Below are positions 1 to 10,153 of a stretch of 64,000 nt of DNA, in pieces (positions within the stretch are counted from its first letter, which is position 1; each line of letters opens with the position of its first letter). Origin of the DNA: Bacteroidota bacterium (GTDB lineage Bacteria > Bacteroidota > Bacteroidia > B-17B0 > Aurantibacillaceae); the NCBI GenBank assembly GCA_018267655.1, contig JAFDYB010000007.1, forward strand, positions 1-64,000, in the 5' to 3' direction. Position numbers and translations under genes: made by a program. The notes beneath the pieces are model-generated. The model did no database searches, had not been told where the DNA came from, and worked only from the letters and a program-made list of their open reading frames with translations.

Positions 1-2099
1 GTTGTACCCGGAGTAAATGCACCTGCACTAACATTACTACCTGTATAAACACCACCTGCAGGGCTACCTGTTAAAGCAATGCTCGAAGCACCCAAACACG
101 CTGTAGTTTGTGCTGCACTTAAACTGACACTTGGTAAGGCATTTACAGTTACCGAATCGTTTACTGCATTAGAAATACAGCCCGTTACAGAACTTGTTCC
201 TACTACAGAGTAAGTGGCATTAGCCGTTGGGCTAACTACTGCACTACCACCTTGTATGGTATAAGTGTTTGCACCGCTTGGGTTAATGGTAAAGCTATTA
301 CCTGAACAAATAGTGCCGTTATTTACTGAAACAACAGGTAAAGCATTTACATTTACAGAACTAGTTGCTGTGTTTGAAGATAAACAACCAGCCGTACTTG
401 TTCCATTTACGGTATAAGAAGCATTTGCCGTTGGACTAACCACTGCGCTACCACCTTGTATAGTATATGTGTTTGCACCGCTTGGCGAAATAGTAAAACT
501 GTTGCCTGAACAAATAGTGCCATTATTTACTGAAACAATAGGCAAAGTGTTTACGGTTACAGCACTTGTTGCTGTATTTGAACTGATACAGCCAGCTGCG
601 CTAGTTCCGTTTACGGTATAAGTAGCATTAGCTGTAGGGCTAACTACCGCACTGCCGCCTTGTATGGTATAAGTGCTTGCACCGCTTGGATTAATGGTAA
701 AACTCTTGCCATAGCAAATAGCTCCACTATTTACACTTATGGTTGGTAAAGCGTTTACGGTTACAGAACTGATTGCTGTATTTGAACTGATACAACCAGT
801 TGCACTAGTTCCATTTACGGTATAAGTAGCATTAGCTGTTGGACTAACTACTGAGCTGCCACCTTGTATGGTATAAGTGCTTGCACCGCTTGGATTAATG
901 GTAAAACTATTGCCTGAACAAATAGAACCACTATTTACAGAGATAACGGGCGATCCAATTACAGTGGCTCCAATAGCAAAACTATATGTAGGTGCATTAC
1001 AATTATCAGTTGTAAAAGATACAACAGCTGATTTTGATCCGCCAGTAGTTGGAGTAAAAGTAACTGCAAAAGAAGAGCTTGTGGTAGAAGCAATTGTATT
1101 ACTTGGTAGCGTAGAAACTGAAAATAATGAAGCGTTTGTTCCCGTGATACTAAAGCCGCCAACAGATAAAGTGCTTAATAAATTATTTTGAATTGAAAAT
1201 GTATTAGTAAGAGGAGTATTACTACTGCATAATGTATTGAAATTTGTGTTATTTACTGTGCTTGTGCTTACGCTGCCATTTGGCACATCATTAGAATTAC
1301 CTTGCACATTAATAAAATTACTAGGACAAGATATTCCAGAAACAACTCCGCCATTAGCAATAAAATTAGATGAAGAGCCCGTTAAAGCCATATTATATAA
1401 TGTGGCATTATTTCCTCCCATTACATTAGGAACCGTTGTCATTCCTGTATTGTTTCCGGCAGCAGTTCCTTGGTTAAACTGATAATAATTCCAAAGATTT
1501 GAATTTGGTGGTGTCATTTCACAATTCATGGTGCTTATTATCTCGCAAGAAGTTAATACCTTGTTCCAAACTCGCACCTCATCTAAATCTCCGTTATAAT
1601 AATTTATTCCGGTTTGTATTCTTCCGAAATTTACATTTGAAGTTGCACTTCTTGCATTAGAGCTTACGCCAGTTAGTTTTTGGGCTTCTAAAACACCGTT
1701 TATATATAGCCACATTTTTCCACTTGGATTAGAGGTAAACATAGCGCATACATGCACCCAATTACCTGTATTAACATTAGATGTGGAAAATATAGTAACA
1801 TCTGGATTTCCTGTCCCAAATGCGATTTGGTTTCCTATTAGAGTTACTCCAAAATCATTTGCTACTCCAGAGACTTCTGCATCTACAATCCCATTTCCGT
1901 GATACCATTGAGTTCCTGTTGGACCAGTTTGTAAAGTTCTCATCCAAAATTCTATAGAAAAAGCTCCCATCGTAGCTTTATTAATTTTGGCATAATCGTC
2001 TACACCATCAAAATTGAGCGCAGCTCCTGGTTGTGCTTTTATATTTCCATTTATAGCTATAAAAGCAATCATTAAAAAAGATACAATTGTTGTTTTCAT
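1..2099 (-). CDS. secreted LamG-domain protein with tandem Ig-like repeats (3' end outside window)
   Basis: Reading from an ATG at 2099 the frame stays open to base 1, about 699 codons, so the C-terminus is missing. A signal peptide covers roughly residues 1-23 (MKTTIVSFLMIAFIAINGNIKAQ region, cleavage after KAQ). Residues about 28-180 look like a LamG/concanavalin-type lectin fold (LNFDGVDDYAKI, YYNGDLDEVRVWNKVL). A choice-of-anchor-D-like stretch follows (FSITGTNASLFSVSTLPS). From about residue 390 there are four 68-residue repeats carrying the signature ICSGNSFTINPSGASTYTIQGG. Known proteins of this design in Bacteroidota are large surface or type IX-secreted adhesins with a C-terminal sorting domain; that domain would lie outside the window, so secretion route is inferred. 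Confidence 0.85.
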   Translation of the reverse strand, partial: MKTTIVSFLMIAFIAINGNIKAQPGAALNFDGVDDYAKINKATMGAFSIEFWMRTLQTGPTGTQWYHGNGIVDAEVSGVANDFGVTLIGNQIAFGTGNPDVTIFSTSNVNTGNWVHVCAMFTSNPSGKMWLYINGVLEAQKLTGVSSNARSATSNVNFGRIQTGINYYNGDLDEVRVWNKVLTSCEIISTMNCEMTPPNSNLWNYYQFNQGTAAGNNTGMTTVPNVMGGNNATLYNMALTGSSSNFIANGGVVSGISCPSNFINVQGNSNDVPNGSVSTSTVNNTNFNTLCSSNTPLTNTFSIQNNLLSTLSVGGFSITGTNASLFSVSTLPSNTIASTTSSSFAVTFTPTTGGSKSAVVSFTTDNCNAPTYSFAIGATVIGSPVISVNSGSICSGNSFTINPSGASTYTIQGGSSVVSPTANATYTVNGTSATGCISSNTAISSVTVNALPTISVNSGAICYGKSFTINPSGASTYTIQGGSAVVSPTANATYTVNGTSAAGCISSNTATSAVTVNTLPIVSVNNGTICSGNSFTISPSGANTYTIQGGSAVVSPTANASYTVNGTSTAGCLSSNTATSSVNVNALPVVSVNNGTICSGNSFTINPSGANTYTIQGGSAVVSPTANATYSVVGTSSVTGCISNAVNDSVTVNALPSVSLSAAQTTACLGASSIALTGSPAGGVYTGSNVSAGAFTPGT
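117..932 (-). repeat. four tandem 204-bp in-frame repeats
   Basis: The same landmark (atttac before the ICSGNSF codons) recurs at 321, 525, 729 and 933, exactly 204 bp apart, which is 68 codons. Units are highly similar; the one nearest base 117 is more diverged (SVVGTSSVTGCISNAVNDS in place of TVNGTSATGCISSNTATSS). They encode Ig/PKD-like modules inside the LamG protein. Confidence 0.9.
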
Positions 2100-2225
2100 A
2101 AAATTTAATTTTTAATAAAGTAAAAGTACTTTGATGAAAGAAAAAAGTTATTTAAACATGTTGCAAATTTATGTACTTATGTTGCAAAATCGTAATATAT
2201 TAATAATCAATAAAATATAATTGAT

Positions 2226-4856
2226 TTATTTTAAAAAATTGCTTGGCGAAACACCAAAATATTCTGTAAAACTTTTAGTAAAATAAGACTGACTAGTAAA
2301 ACCACATGAATATGCAACTTCTGTTACATTTCCTTGATTAGTTTTTAACATATCCTTAGCTTTCTCTAGTCTAATTATACGAATAAAATGCGTGGTTGAA
2401 AAACCGGTTAAAGATTTTATTTTTCGATGTAACTGACTGCGACTGATAAACATAGCATCTGATAATTCATTAACTGAAAAATCAGAATTATCTATATTTT
2501 TTTCTACAGTAGTAATTATTTTCAATAGATAAGCATCATTTCCACTAAGTCGTTCATTATAAGGACTTTCACTTTCTTTAGTATGTTTTTTATATAATTC
2601 TTGATTGCGTTCAATCGTTTGTAGAAAATTATTTACTTGTAAAATTAATTCGTCTGGATGAAAAGGTTTTGTTATATATAAATCTATTCCTTTATGTAAA
2701 GCATCTAATTTACTATTTTGAGAGCTTTTAGCTGATAATCCAATAATTGGAATATGTGCTGTAATTGAATTTTTCTTTATGGCATCGGATAATTCTAATC
2801 CATCTAATCCGGGCATCATAATATCTGTAATAATAATATCGGGCACTATTTCAGTAATGGCGGTTAATCCATCTGTTCCATTATTAAACACGTGTACTAA
2901 ATAATTTTTTGCCTTTAACAGATTAGCAGTAAATTTTGCCAACTCTATATCATCTTCTACTAAAACAATCTGTGGCAAATCATTTTCTATATTAACATTA
3001 ATAGACTCATTTGTAATTTGCCTTTCCAAAGGGATTGAAAAATTAACTTCTGTTCCTTTGTTCAACTCGCTTTGTATAAGTATGTTTCCTTTTAATAAAT
3101 TTATTAATTCTTTAGTTAATGATAGTCCTAAGCCTGTTCCTCCCACTCGGTTAGCATTTTTTGATTGGTAAAATCTGTCAAAAACATTTGGCAGATCTTT
3201 CTTTGAAATACCTGTTCCTGTATCTATTATTCGAATATTCAAATTTAAAGTGGAATCTATGGTTGCTTCTATAGACACTTCCCCTCCTTGATAAGTGTAT
3301 TTTATAGCGTTAGATAAAATATTGGTTATAATTTTTTCGATAGCATCTGATGCAAATAAATAATTATCGGAAGATAGTTTTATATTAGACTGAAATGTAA
3401 TTCCTTTTTCGCTAGCTAATTTCTGAAATGGTTGTATTAATTCTATTAAAAAAGTTTCTATTGCACCATATTGTTTAGTTAAGATATATTTACCAGCTTC
3501 AATTTTTGAAACATCTAACAATTGATTAACTAACGATAATAATCTATCTGAGCTTCGTTCAATTAGTCGGATATTTTCTTTTTGTTCAAAATCTTTATTT
3601 TTTTTCTTTATTTCTTCTAAAGGACCTTTTAATAATGTTAAAGGAGTTCTAAATTCGTGTACCACATTTGAAAAAAAACGTGTCTTTTCTATTTCAATAA
3701 TTTCTCGTGTTTTTTTACGGAGAAATAATATATAAATAATTGTACTTGCTAGTACAGCTATAAACAGTAGTATGAAAATAAATAAACGAGATTTATACCG
3801 TTCTCTCTCAATCGCAAACTCTTGTTGTTTAATTGTTAAATCCTTTTTCTCTATTTGATGCTGAGATTCCATGTTATTGATAATCTCCGTTTTTTCGGCA
3901 ATAACTAAAGAGTCATTTAAGGCATTTTGTAAATTCTTATAAAATAAAGCTTGTTTATAATCTGCCTGGTTTTCATTTAGTTTACTCAATGACTCATAGA
4001 TATGAACTCGCTCTTGATTACGAGATAATTTTAAGCTAAGTCCTAATGCCTTATTTAATTCTATTTCCGCTTCGTTATACTCTTTTTTCTCAATAAAAAC
4101 ATCTCCTAAATTAACATAAGCAGCTAACCGATACGCATCATGCTCAGGTAAAGAGATTAATTGAATGTTTTTATTAAAATAAAAAATAGACGAATCAAGA
4201 TTACGAATATTAGATTCAAACAAATAAGCTGTACCTAAAGAGTTGTATAAATTAGCCAATAACTCAATATTATTAAATTGAAGTAAGGCTTTTTCTGAAT
4301 CTTTTAATATTTTAATAGCCTCTTTAAATTTTGATAATCTTTGTAATGTAGCCGCTATATTTCCATTAATAACAGCATAATATAAAAAGTCTTTATCTTC
4401 TAACTTAATCGTTGAAGCTTTTTTCATATAAGAAATGGCTTTCTCAAAGTCTCCTAACTGATAGAGAGTTGTTCCTAATCCATTATAATAACTAGCCATT
4501 TTTTTACGACTATTTAATTGTTCTGCAATAGCCAATGCTTTAATATAATAATGGATTGCGCTATCGTGCTTAGCTAAATAACCATAGCATTCTGCAATAT
4601 TCCCATAACTTTCTGCTAAAACATTTTCATTATTTATGTTGTAACAAATAGCTAAGGCTTGTTGTGCTAAAGTTAAAGCCGAGTCTGGTTTATTCAGTTT
4701 AAGAAATGCTGCCGCTTTATTTAAAGATTGCGCTTTCTCAATACCTTTATTATCTTTTATTTGAGAGATGATTGTTGCTTTATCTTCTTTTTGAGGAGAT
4801 TGAGCCTTAATTTTTAAGACAAAAAGAGAAATGATTGTAAAAAAGAGATAGTTCAT
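2226..4856 (-). CDS. hybrid two-component system protein: TPR, histidine kinase, receiver, AraC HTH
   Basis: An 876-residue one-protein two-component system. Order: signal peptide 1-18; TPR repeats about 40-320; coiled coil 325-355; one membrane span about 358-379; HisKA with phospho-acceptor His400 (VVHEFRTPLT); HATPase with N-box near Asn512/516 and DTGTGI and GTGLGLSL G-boxes; a receiver with Asp678 (IITDIMMPGLDG) and Lys730; and a C-terminal AraC-type helix-turn-helix about 780-876. Such proteins sense a periplasmic or membrane cue and regulate transcription directly from the inner membrane. All key phosphotransfer residues are present. The gene lies upstream of the LamG protein on the same strand with 126 bp between them, so that gene is a candidate target, by inference only. 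Confidence 0.93.
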   Translation of the reverse strand: MNYLFFTIISLFVLKIKAQSPQKEDKATIISQIKDNKGIEKAQSLNKAAAFLKLNKPDSALTLAQQALAICYNINNENVLAESYGNIAECYGYLAKHDSAIHYYIKALAIAEQLNSRKKMASYYNGLGTTLYQLGDFEKAISYMKKASTIKLEDKDFLYYAVINGNIAATLQRLSKFKEAIKILKDSEKALLQFNNIELLANLYNSLGTAYLFESNIRNLDSSIFYFNKNIQLISLPEHDAYRLAAYVNLGDVFIEKKEYNEAEIELNKALGLSLKLSRNQERVHIYESLSKLNENQADYKQALFYKNLQNALNDSLVIAEKTEIINNMESQHQIEKKDLTIKQQEFAIERERYKSRLFIFILLFIAVLASTIIYILFLRKKTREIIEIEKTRFFSNVVHEFRTPLTLLKGPLEEIKKKNKDFEQKENIRLIERSSDRLLSLVNQLLDVSKIEAGKYILTKQYGAIETFLIELIQPFQKLASEKGITFQSNIKLSSDNYLFASDAIEKIITNILSNAIKYTYQGGEVSIEATIDSTLNLNIRIIDTGTGISKKDLPNVFDRFYQSKNANRVGGTGLGLSLTKELINLLKGNILIQSELNKGTEVNFSIPLERQITNESINVNIENDLPQIVLVEDDIELAKFTANLLKAKNYLVHVFNNGTDGLTAITEIVPDIIITDIMMPGLDGLELSDAIKKNSITAHIPIIGLSAKSSQNSKLDALHKGIDLYITKPFHPDELILQVNNFLQTIERNQELYKKHTKESESPYNERLSGNDAYLLKIITTVEKNIDNSDFSVNELSDAMFISRSQLHRKIKSLTGFSTTHFIRIIRLEKAKDMLKTNQGNVTEVAYSCGFTSQSYFTKSFTEYFGVSPSNFLK

Positions 4857-5372
4857 TTTTTTATCAAAAATACTATTTTTATCTAAGAGTAGTTTTTAGC
4901 CCTACTTATAAGTCTATAATAATTGTACGATTATTTGTAATACAATCAATAACTGGTATTTGTAATTTTAACGACATAATGATTATTATTACAGACCAAA
5001 ATTAATAAAAAAAAATTGAACTTACAAAATTTGGTCTATTTAAATTTTCACTTTCGTATAAGATTATTTTTTTAGGTGATGAAAAAATCTTGGTTCTACA
5101 ATGGCTACGAAAATATTTCTTGGTAAACTACCTGCTAAGTTTCAGGAATTCTTTCTCGAAAGTTAAAGGCAGAACAAGGATAAAACAAAATTTATTGCCC
5201 ATTCTTAGCTAAATGCTAATTAAAATTTATATTTTTATTCCCGAATAAAGTTTTTTACCAAGCGTTGTTTTATGTTTTTAAAAATATTTAAATGCTTTTT
5301 GCTTAAACAATAGAAAAAAATTAAATAAAACAAAAATTTTTTGGTATTAAACATTACAAAAATCAAAAATTA
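4857..5372. other. 516-bp divergent intergenic region without a supported gene
   Basis: It separates the leftward hybrid regulator from the rightward rfbA, so it must hold both promoters. I see no RNA gene. An 8-bp inverted repeat (AGACCAAA at 4993-5000, TTTGGTCT at 5030-5037) has a loop of about 29 bases. Two very short ATG frames exist (15 codons at 5079, 21 codons at 5101) but nothing supports their translation. Confidence 0.5.
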
Positions 5373-6245
5373 ATGAAAGGTATAATTTTAGCCGGCGGCT
5401 CAGGAACGCGCTTACACCCTCTAACACTTGCTATGAGTAAACAAATGATGCCTGTTTACGATAAGCCAATGATTTACTACCCACTCTCTGTTTTAATGAT
5501 GGCAGGCATTAATGAAATTTTAATTATTAGCACCCCTCATGATTTACCAAACTTTGAACGCTTGTTAGGCAATGGATCAAGCTTAGGTTGCAAATTTTCT
5601 TACGCCGTTCAAGAAAAGCCAAATGGCTTAGCACAGGCCTTTGTTATAGGCGAAAAATTTATTGGAAACGATAAAGTAGCACTAATACTTGGCGACAATA
5701 TTTTTTATGGCGTTGGCTTAGGACGAATGCTTCAAAAAATTAATAACCCTATTGGCGGAGTAGTGTTTGCATACCACGTTAGCGACCCGGAACGTTATGG
5801 TGTTGTTGAATTTGATAAAAATTTAAATGTTTTATCAATTGAAGAAAAGCCTAAAGAACCTAAAAGTAATTATGCTGTTCCGGGTTTATATTTTTACGAT
5901 AATTCCGTTATTGGAATTGCGAAAAATTTAAAACCAAGTGCTCGGGGCGAATACGAAATTACTGATGTAAATAAAGAATATTTAAAACTCGGCAAATTAA
6001 AAGTTTCTATTATGGATCGTGGTACAGCTTGGCTCGATACAGGCACCTTTGAATCGCTAATACAAGCAGGTCAATTCGTTCAAGTAATTGAAGCACGACA
6101 AGGTTTAAAAATTGGCTGTATTGAAGAAGTTGCCTTTAATATGAAATATATAAATGCCGAACAGCTTGTAAAAATTGCTGAACCTTTAACAAAAAGCGGC
6201 TATGGCAGTTACTTAATTGAAGTTGCAAAACACTCTGTTAAATAA
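5373..6245 (+). CDS. rfbA: glucose-1-phosphate thymidylyltransferase
   Basis: RmlA/RfbA makes dTDP-glucose from glucose-1-phosphate and dTTP, the first step toward dTDP-L-rhamnose and other deoxysugars for surface polysaccharides. The 290-residue length is typical. The N-terminal nucleotide-binding loop [11 protein letters not shown] (8-18), the [16 protein letters not shown] substrate region and GDNIFYG (about 108-114) with its metal-binding Asp are intact, as is the WLDTGT motif (about 221-226). The rest of the dTDP-rhamnose pathway is not adjacent; the next gene starts 12 bp downstream and makes polyprenyl diphosphate, so the two may be cotranscribed. Confidence 0.95.
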   Translation: MKGIILAGGSGTRLHPLTLAMSKQMMPVYDKPMIYYPLSVLMMAGINEILIISTPHDLPNFERLLGNGSSLGCKFSYAVQEKPNGLAQAFVIGEKFIGNDKVALILGDNIFYGVGLGRMLQKINNPIGGVVFAYHVSDPERYGVVEFDKNLNVLSIEEKPKEPKSNYAVPGLYFYDNSVIGIAKNLKPSARGEYEITDVNKEYLKLGKLKVSIMDRGTAWLDTGTFESLIQAGQFVQVIEARQGLKIGCIEEVAFNMKYINAEQLVKIAEPLTKSGYGSYLIEVAKHSVK

Positions 6246-6257
6246 AATAGTAAATTA

Positions 6258-7226
6258 ATGGAAGTATTTTTGCCCTTTTTAAATTTAATTGAAGCTCAGA
6301 TTACCGAGTATTCATGCGAACTTTCAAAATTAAGTCCAAAAGAATTATACGAACCCGAAAAATATATTTTGAGTTTAAACGCAAAACGTTTAAGGCCATT
6401 ACTAACACTAATCGCATGCGATTTGTTTGAAAAAAATAGTTCAAATGCTTTACATTCGGCTTTATCTGTTGAATTATTCCATAATTTTTCACTTATTCAC
6501 GATGATATTTTAGATAATGCTCCCATTCGGCGCGGAAAAGCAACCGTTCACCAAAAATGGGGAAATAACATTGCTATACTAAGTGGCGATGCTATGCTGG
6601 TAAAAGCATTTCAAGCCATTGAAAAATATGATGCGAACGAATTTAAACAACTGCATGCGTTATTTAGTAAAACTGCACTTGAAGTATGTGAAGGCCAGCA
6701 AGAAGACATGAATTTTGAAACACGTAACAATGTTAATGTAGCTGAATACATTGAAATGATTTCAAAAAAAACAGCTGTGTTATTAGGTTGTGCTCTTCAA
6801 ATGGGTGCTATCAATGCCGGTGCAACTATAGCTGAACAAGAAAAAATTTATTTATTTGGAAAAAATATTGGCATTGCCTTTCAACTAATCGACGACTATT
6901 TAGATGCCTTTGCCCTCCCCGAACAAAATTTTGGTAAGCAAATAGGCGGCGACATTATTGCAAATAAAAAAACTTATTTATCCCTAAAGTATAAAGAACT
7001 TTTAAAAAACGATGTTTGCCCTAATGATGAAATCCTAAATAACGACTTAAAAATAAAAAACACCATTGCGCAATTTAAATTATTGAAGGTTGATGAACTT
7101 TGCTTACAAGAAGCTGAAAAATACACGCACATAGCAATGGATTACTTACTCAGTTTAAATAAAAACAAACTCAAAACCGAAAATTTAATATCCTTGGCAA
7201 ACACTTTGCTTTACCGCAAAAAATAA
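6258..7226 (+). CDS. polyprenyl (octaprenyl-type) diphosphate synthase
   Basis: A trans-isoprenyl diphosphate synthase of 322 residues that elongates allylic diphosphates with isopentenyl diphosphate. The first Asp-rich motif is HDDILDNAPIRRG (about 79-91) and the second is DDYLDAF (about 212-218), both intact; a GNNIAILSGDAML segment precedes the active-site helices. In Bacteroidota the medium/long-chain product normally supplies the menaquinone side chain. Chain length cannot be read with certainty from sequence, so I give no ispB symbol. It follows rfbA by 12 bp and converges on rpoD. Confidence 0.92.
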   Translation: MEVFLPFLNLIEAQITEYSCELSKLSPKELYEPEKYILSLNAKRLRPLLTLIACDLFEKNSSNALHSALSVELFHNFSLIHDDILDNAPIRRGKATVHQKWGNNIAILSGDAMLVKAFQAIEKYDANEFKQLHALFSKTALEVCEGQQEDMNFETRNNVNVAEYIEMISKKTAVLLGCALQMGAINAGATIAEQEKIYLFGKNIGIAFQLIDDYLDAFALPEQNFGKQIGGDIIANKKTYLSLKYKELLKNDVCPNDEILNNDLKIKNTIAQFKLLKVDELCLQEAEKYTHIAMDYLLSLNKNKLKTENLISLANTLLYRKK

Positions 7227-7246
7227 GGCAGTTAATCTATTTTTGA

Positions 7247-8110
7247 TTAGCCTAAATATTGCTGCAATAGTTTACTACGGCTGCTGTGGCGTAGGCGGCG
7301 AATAGCTTTTTCTTTAATTTGTCTAACACGCTCACGAGTTAAGTCAAATTTATCGCCAATTTCCTCAAGAGTTAAACCATGGTTTAAGCCTATGCCAAAA
7401 AATAATTTAACAACATCGCGCTCGCGTTCAGTTAAGGTGCTTAACGATCTGTCAATTTCTCTGCTAAGACTTTCATTTATTAATCCAATATCTGCTTTTG
7501 GCGAATCGTGATTAATTAACACATCTAATAAACTACTCTCTTCTCCATTTGCAAATGGGGCATCCATGCTTACATGGCGACCACTCACTTTCATGGTGTC
7601 ACTTACTTTGTCAATTGGTAAATCTAATATATCTGCTAATTCTTCAGCACTTGGTTCGCGCTCAAACTCTTGCTCAAGTTTGCTGTATGCTTTGTTTATT
7701 TTATTTAATGACCCTACTTGATTTAGTGGTAAACGCACAATACGGCTTTGTTCAGCTAATGCTTGTAAAATACTTTGACGTATCCACCACACCGCATACG
7801 AAATAAATTTAAAACCACGTGTTTCGTCAAAACGGCGGGCAGCTTTAATTAATCCTAAATTTCCTTCATTAATTAAATCCGGTAAACTCAAACCTTGGTT
7901 TTGATACTGCTTGGCAACAGATACAACAAATCGCAAGTTAGCACGTGTAAGTTTTTCTAACGCGCGCTGATCACCATCTTTAATACGCTTTGCTAATTGT
8001 ACTTCTTCTTCGGCTGTAATTAACTCTTCACGTCCAATTTCTTGTAAGTATTTATCTAACGATGCGCTTTCGCGGTTAGTTATGGATTTGGTAATTTTAA
8101 GTTGTCTCAT
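7247..8110 (-). CDS. rpoD: primary RNA polymerase sigma factor (short Bacteroidota type)
   Basis: Housekeeping sigma-70 of 287 residues, the short form lacking region 1.1 that is characteristic of Bacteroidota. It begins [22 protein letters not shown] with region 1.2, then region 2 ([37 protein letters not shown]... and the WWIRQSI core/-10 binding segment), region 3, and region 4 with the -33 binding helix-turn-helix ([28 protein letters not shown]). This family recognises TTTG at -33 and TAnnTTTG at -7, matching several promoters found in this window. It is transcribed divergently from gpmA. Confidence 0.97.
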   Translation of the reverse strand: MRQLKITKSITNRESASLDKYLQEIGREELITAEEEVQLAKRIKDGDQRALEKLTRANLRFVVSVAKQYQNQGLSLPDLINEGNLGLIKAARRFDETRGFKFISYAVWWIRQSILQALAEQSRIVRLPLNQVGSLNKINKAYSKLEQEFEREPSAEELADILDLPIDKVSDTMKVSGRHVSMDAPFANGEESSLLDVLINHDSPKADIGLINESLSREIDRSLSTLTERERDVVKLFFGIGLNHGLTLEEIGDKFDLTRERVRQIKEKAIRRLRHSSRSKLLQQYLG

Positions 8111-8233
8111 TTTATAAAAACAGATTAAAGGATTTTAGGATTTTTGCAAATTTAGTAAAAAAAGGTCATACTTCTTTAAAATAAACACGCCATTCGTCAA
8201 AAAGTTTAAAAAAGAAAAAAAAAACGCCTTAAC

Positions 8234-8265
8234 TTTCTATTTTTAGTCTATAAAACTTACTTTTG
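8234..8265 (+). promoter_or_regulatory. putative Bacteroidota promoter for gpmA
   Basis: A perfect -7 box TACTTTTG lies at 8258-8265, preceded by TTTC at 8234-8237 (one mismatch to TTTG) with a 20-bp spacer. The transcript would start near 8271, leaving a very short leader before the ATG at 8277. Confidence 0.5.
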
Positions 8266-8276
8266 CTGCATATTTT

Positions 8277-8882
8277 ATGGCAGATTTAGTTATTTTTCGT
8301 CATGGCCAAAGCCAATGGAATCTCGAAAACAAATTTACAGGCTGGGTTGATGTTGATTTAAGCCCAAAAGGAGAAGATGAAGCGCGCAGCGCAGGATTAA
8401 AAATTAAAAATTTTACGTTTGATTACGCCTACTCATCTGATTTAAAACGCGCTCAAAAAACATTGCAAATAGCATTAAACTCTGCTGGTCATACGCCAAT
8501 TATACCTATTTACAATAAGGCGCTTAATGAGCGTATGTATGGCGATTTACAAGGCCTTGACAAAGCCGAAACTGCTAAAAAATATGGCGATGAGCAAGTA
8601 AAAATATGGCGTAGAAGCTACGATATTGCCCCTCCTAATGGCGAAAGTTTAAAAGATACTGCCGCCAGAGTTATTCCTTATTTTGAAAATGAAATCGTGC
8701 CAAAATTAAAGGCCGGAAAAAATGTTGTTATTGCAGCGCATGGCAATAGCTTAAGAGCATTAATAATGTACTTAGAAAAGATGACCCCCTCGCAAATACT
8801 TGAATTTGAAATAGGAACTGCGCAACCACGCTTGTATAAACTAGACAGCAACTTAAATGTTTTAAGCGTAAATAATTTATAA
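8277..8882 (+). CDS. gpmA: 2,3-bisphosphoglycerate-dependent phosphoglycerate mutase
   Basis: Interconverts 3- and 2-phosphoglycerate in glycolysis and gluconeogenesis through a phosphohistidine intermediate. The phosphohistidine motif is FRHGQSQWNLENKFTGWVDVDLSPKG near the N-terminus (His9), the Glu motif is LNERMYGDLQG (about 82-92), and the second histidine is in AAHGNSLRALI (about 159). At 201 residues it is shorter than the E. coli enzyme (about 250) but in the range of the short dPGM forms common in Bacteroidota. The next gene starts immediately after its stop, and the two form an operon with map. Confidence 0.93.
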   Translation: MADLVIFRHGQSQWNLENKFTGWVDVDLSPKGEDEARSAGLKIKNFTFDYAYSSDLKRAQKTLQIALNSAGHTPIIPIYNKALNERMYGDLQGLDKAETAKKYGDEQVKIWRRSYDIAPPNGESLKDTAARVIPYFENEIVPKLKAGKNVVIAAHGNSLRALIMYLEKMTPSQILEFEIGTAQPRLYKLDSNLNVLSVNNL

Positions 8883-9338
8883 ATGAATTTAATAAACCAT
8901 AATAGTAAAGTAATTGCTGTTGATTTTGATGGAACAATTGTTGAGCATAAATACCCCGCAATTGGTCGTGAAATGTTATTTGCTTTTGCCACTTTAAAAG
9001 AACTAAATAAAAAAGGACATAAATTACTTTTATGGACAATTAGAACAGGTAAAGAGCTAGATGAGGCCGTTGAGTTTTGTAAAAAAAATGGGGTAGAATT
9101 TTACGCTGTTAACAAAAACTATCCCGAAGAAATTATTGACGAAAAAATTTCACGAAAATTAAATGCCGATATTTTTATTGATGATAGAAACGTTGGTGGT
9201 TTTATAGGTTGGGGGGAAATATGGCAAACCCTTCACCCCGAAGGAAAAGAATTTTCGCATCAACTTAAAAATGCAGAAGCACATCAAAATTATAATTCAA
9301 AAAGTAATTCGCTTTTTAAAAAAATATTTAAAAAATAA
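8883..9338 (+). CDS. HAD-like hydrolase of the BT0820 type
   Basis: A 151-residue haloacid-dehalogenase fold protein. Motif I is VDFDGTIVEHKYPAIG (nucleophile Asp about 14), motif II is LWTIRTG (Thr about 52) and the C-terminal acidic motif is FIDDRNVGG (about 98-106). It has the compact capless form of BT0820-like proteins seen throughout Bacteroidota; substrate is unknown. It starts directly after the gpmA stop and overlaps the first base of map (TAATG), so the three genes are translationally coupled. No nucleic-acid or sugar specificity can be read from the sequence. Confidence 0.85.
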   Translation: MNLINHNSKVIAVDFDGTIVEHKYPAIGREMLFAFATLKELNKKGHKLLLWTIRTGKELDEAVEFCKKNGVEFYAVNKNYPEEIIDEKISRKLNADIFIDDRNVGGFIGWGEIWQTLHPEGKEFSHQLKNAEAHQNYNSKSNSLFKKIFKK

Positions 9339-10132
9339 TGATTTATCTAAAAACCCGCGAAGAAATAGAAATTATGCGTGAATCGGTGCTGCTGGTTTCT
9401 CGTACCTTAGGTGAAGTTGCAAAACACGTGAAGGAAGGCGTTACACCTATTTTTTTAGATAAGCTTGCCGAAGAGTACATACGTGATAATGGCGGAACCC
9501 CCGCATTTAAGGGATATAAAGGTCACGGAAACGTTCCTGATTTCCCGGCTACGCTTTGTATAAGCATTAACGAGGCGGTAGTACATGGAATACCAACGAA
9601 TAATCCGCTAAAAGATGGCGATATTGTTTCGGTTGATTGTGGTGCAAAAAAAAATGGTTTTTTTGGTGATCATGCCTATACCTTTGCCGTTGGCAATGTT
9701 AAACAAGAGCATTTACACCTTATTGAAAACACAAAACAGGCACTTTATAAGGGCATTGAACAAATGGTAAGTGGCAATCGTATTGGCGATATAAGCTATG
9801 CCATTCAAAACTATGCTGAAAGTTTTGGTTATGGCGTTGTGCGCGAGCTTATTGGTCACGGACTTGGGCGCAACTTACACGAAGACCCCGAAGTACCTAA
9901 TTACGGCAAACGGGGTGATGGGCCAAAATTAAAAGAAGGTATGGTGCTGGCAATTGAGCCTATGATAAATTTAGGCACTAAGCAAATAAAGCATTTGAAT
10001 GACGGTTGGACTGTTATAACCGCCGACGGAAAACCAAGCGCGCATTTTGAGCACGATGTGGCAATTATAAACGGTAAACCTGAAATATTAAGCACATACG
10101 CATACATTGAAGATGCGCTTAAAAGCAAGTAA
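9338..10132 (+). CDS. map: type I methionine aminopeptidase
   Basis: Removes the initiator methionine from nascent proteins. The 264-residue protein has the pita-bread fold signatures: HGIP (His about 84), VDCGAKKNGFFGDHAYTF with the first two metal-binding Asp residues (about 101 and 112), GHGLGRNLHEDPEVPNYG with the metal-binding His, and EPMI and FEHDVAI with the two metal-binding Glu residues. All five metal ligands are therefore present. It lacks the N-terminal SH3-binding extension found in eukaryotic and some actinobacterial forms. Last gene of the gpmA-HAD-map operon; it converges on a leftward gene 21 bp away. Confidence 0.97.
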   Translation: MIYLKTREEIEIMRESVLLVSRTLGEVAKHVKEGVTPIFLDKLAEEYIRDNGGTPAFKGYKGHGNVPDFPATLCISINEAVVHGIPTNNPLKDGDIVSVDCGAKKNGFFGDHAYTFAVGNVKQEHLHLIENTKQALYKGIEQMVSGNRIGDISYAIQNYAESFGYGVVRELIGHGLGRNLHEDPEVPNYGKRGDGPKLKEGMVLAIEPMINLGTKQIKHLNDGWTVITADGKPSAHFEHDVAIINGKPEILSTYAYIEDALKSK

Positions 10133-10153
10133 CTAAAAAAATGTATTATAAAT

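Noticed and set aside
877..1482. Rightward open frames of 81-104 codons opposite the start of the LamG protein
   Set aside because: They are antisense to the 204-bp repeats and downstream region of a clearly coding leftward frame with signal peptide and LamG motifs; no ribosome site or family resemblance.
4993..5037. 8-bp inverted repeat AGACCAAA/TTTGGTCT
   Set aside because: A loop of about 29 bases makes a stable hairpin unlikely and the position does not match a promoter element.
5079..5165. Two tiny ATG frames (15 and 21 codons) upstream of rfbA
   Set aside because: No composition bias, no conserved motif and no link to rfbA regulation; too short to support.
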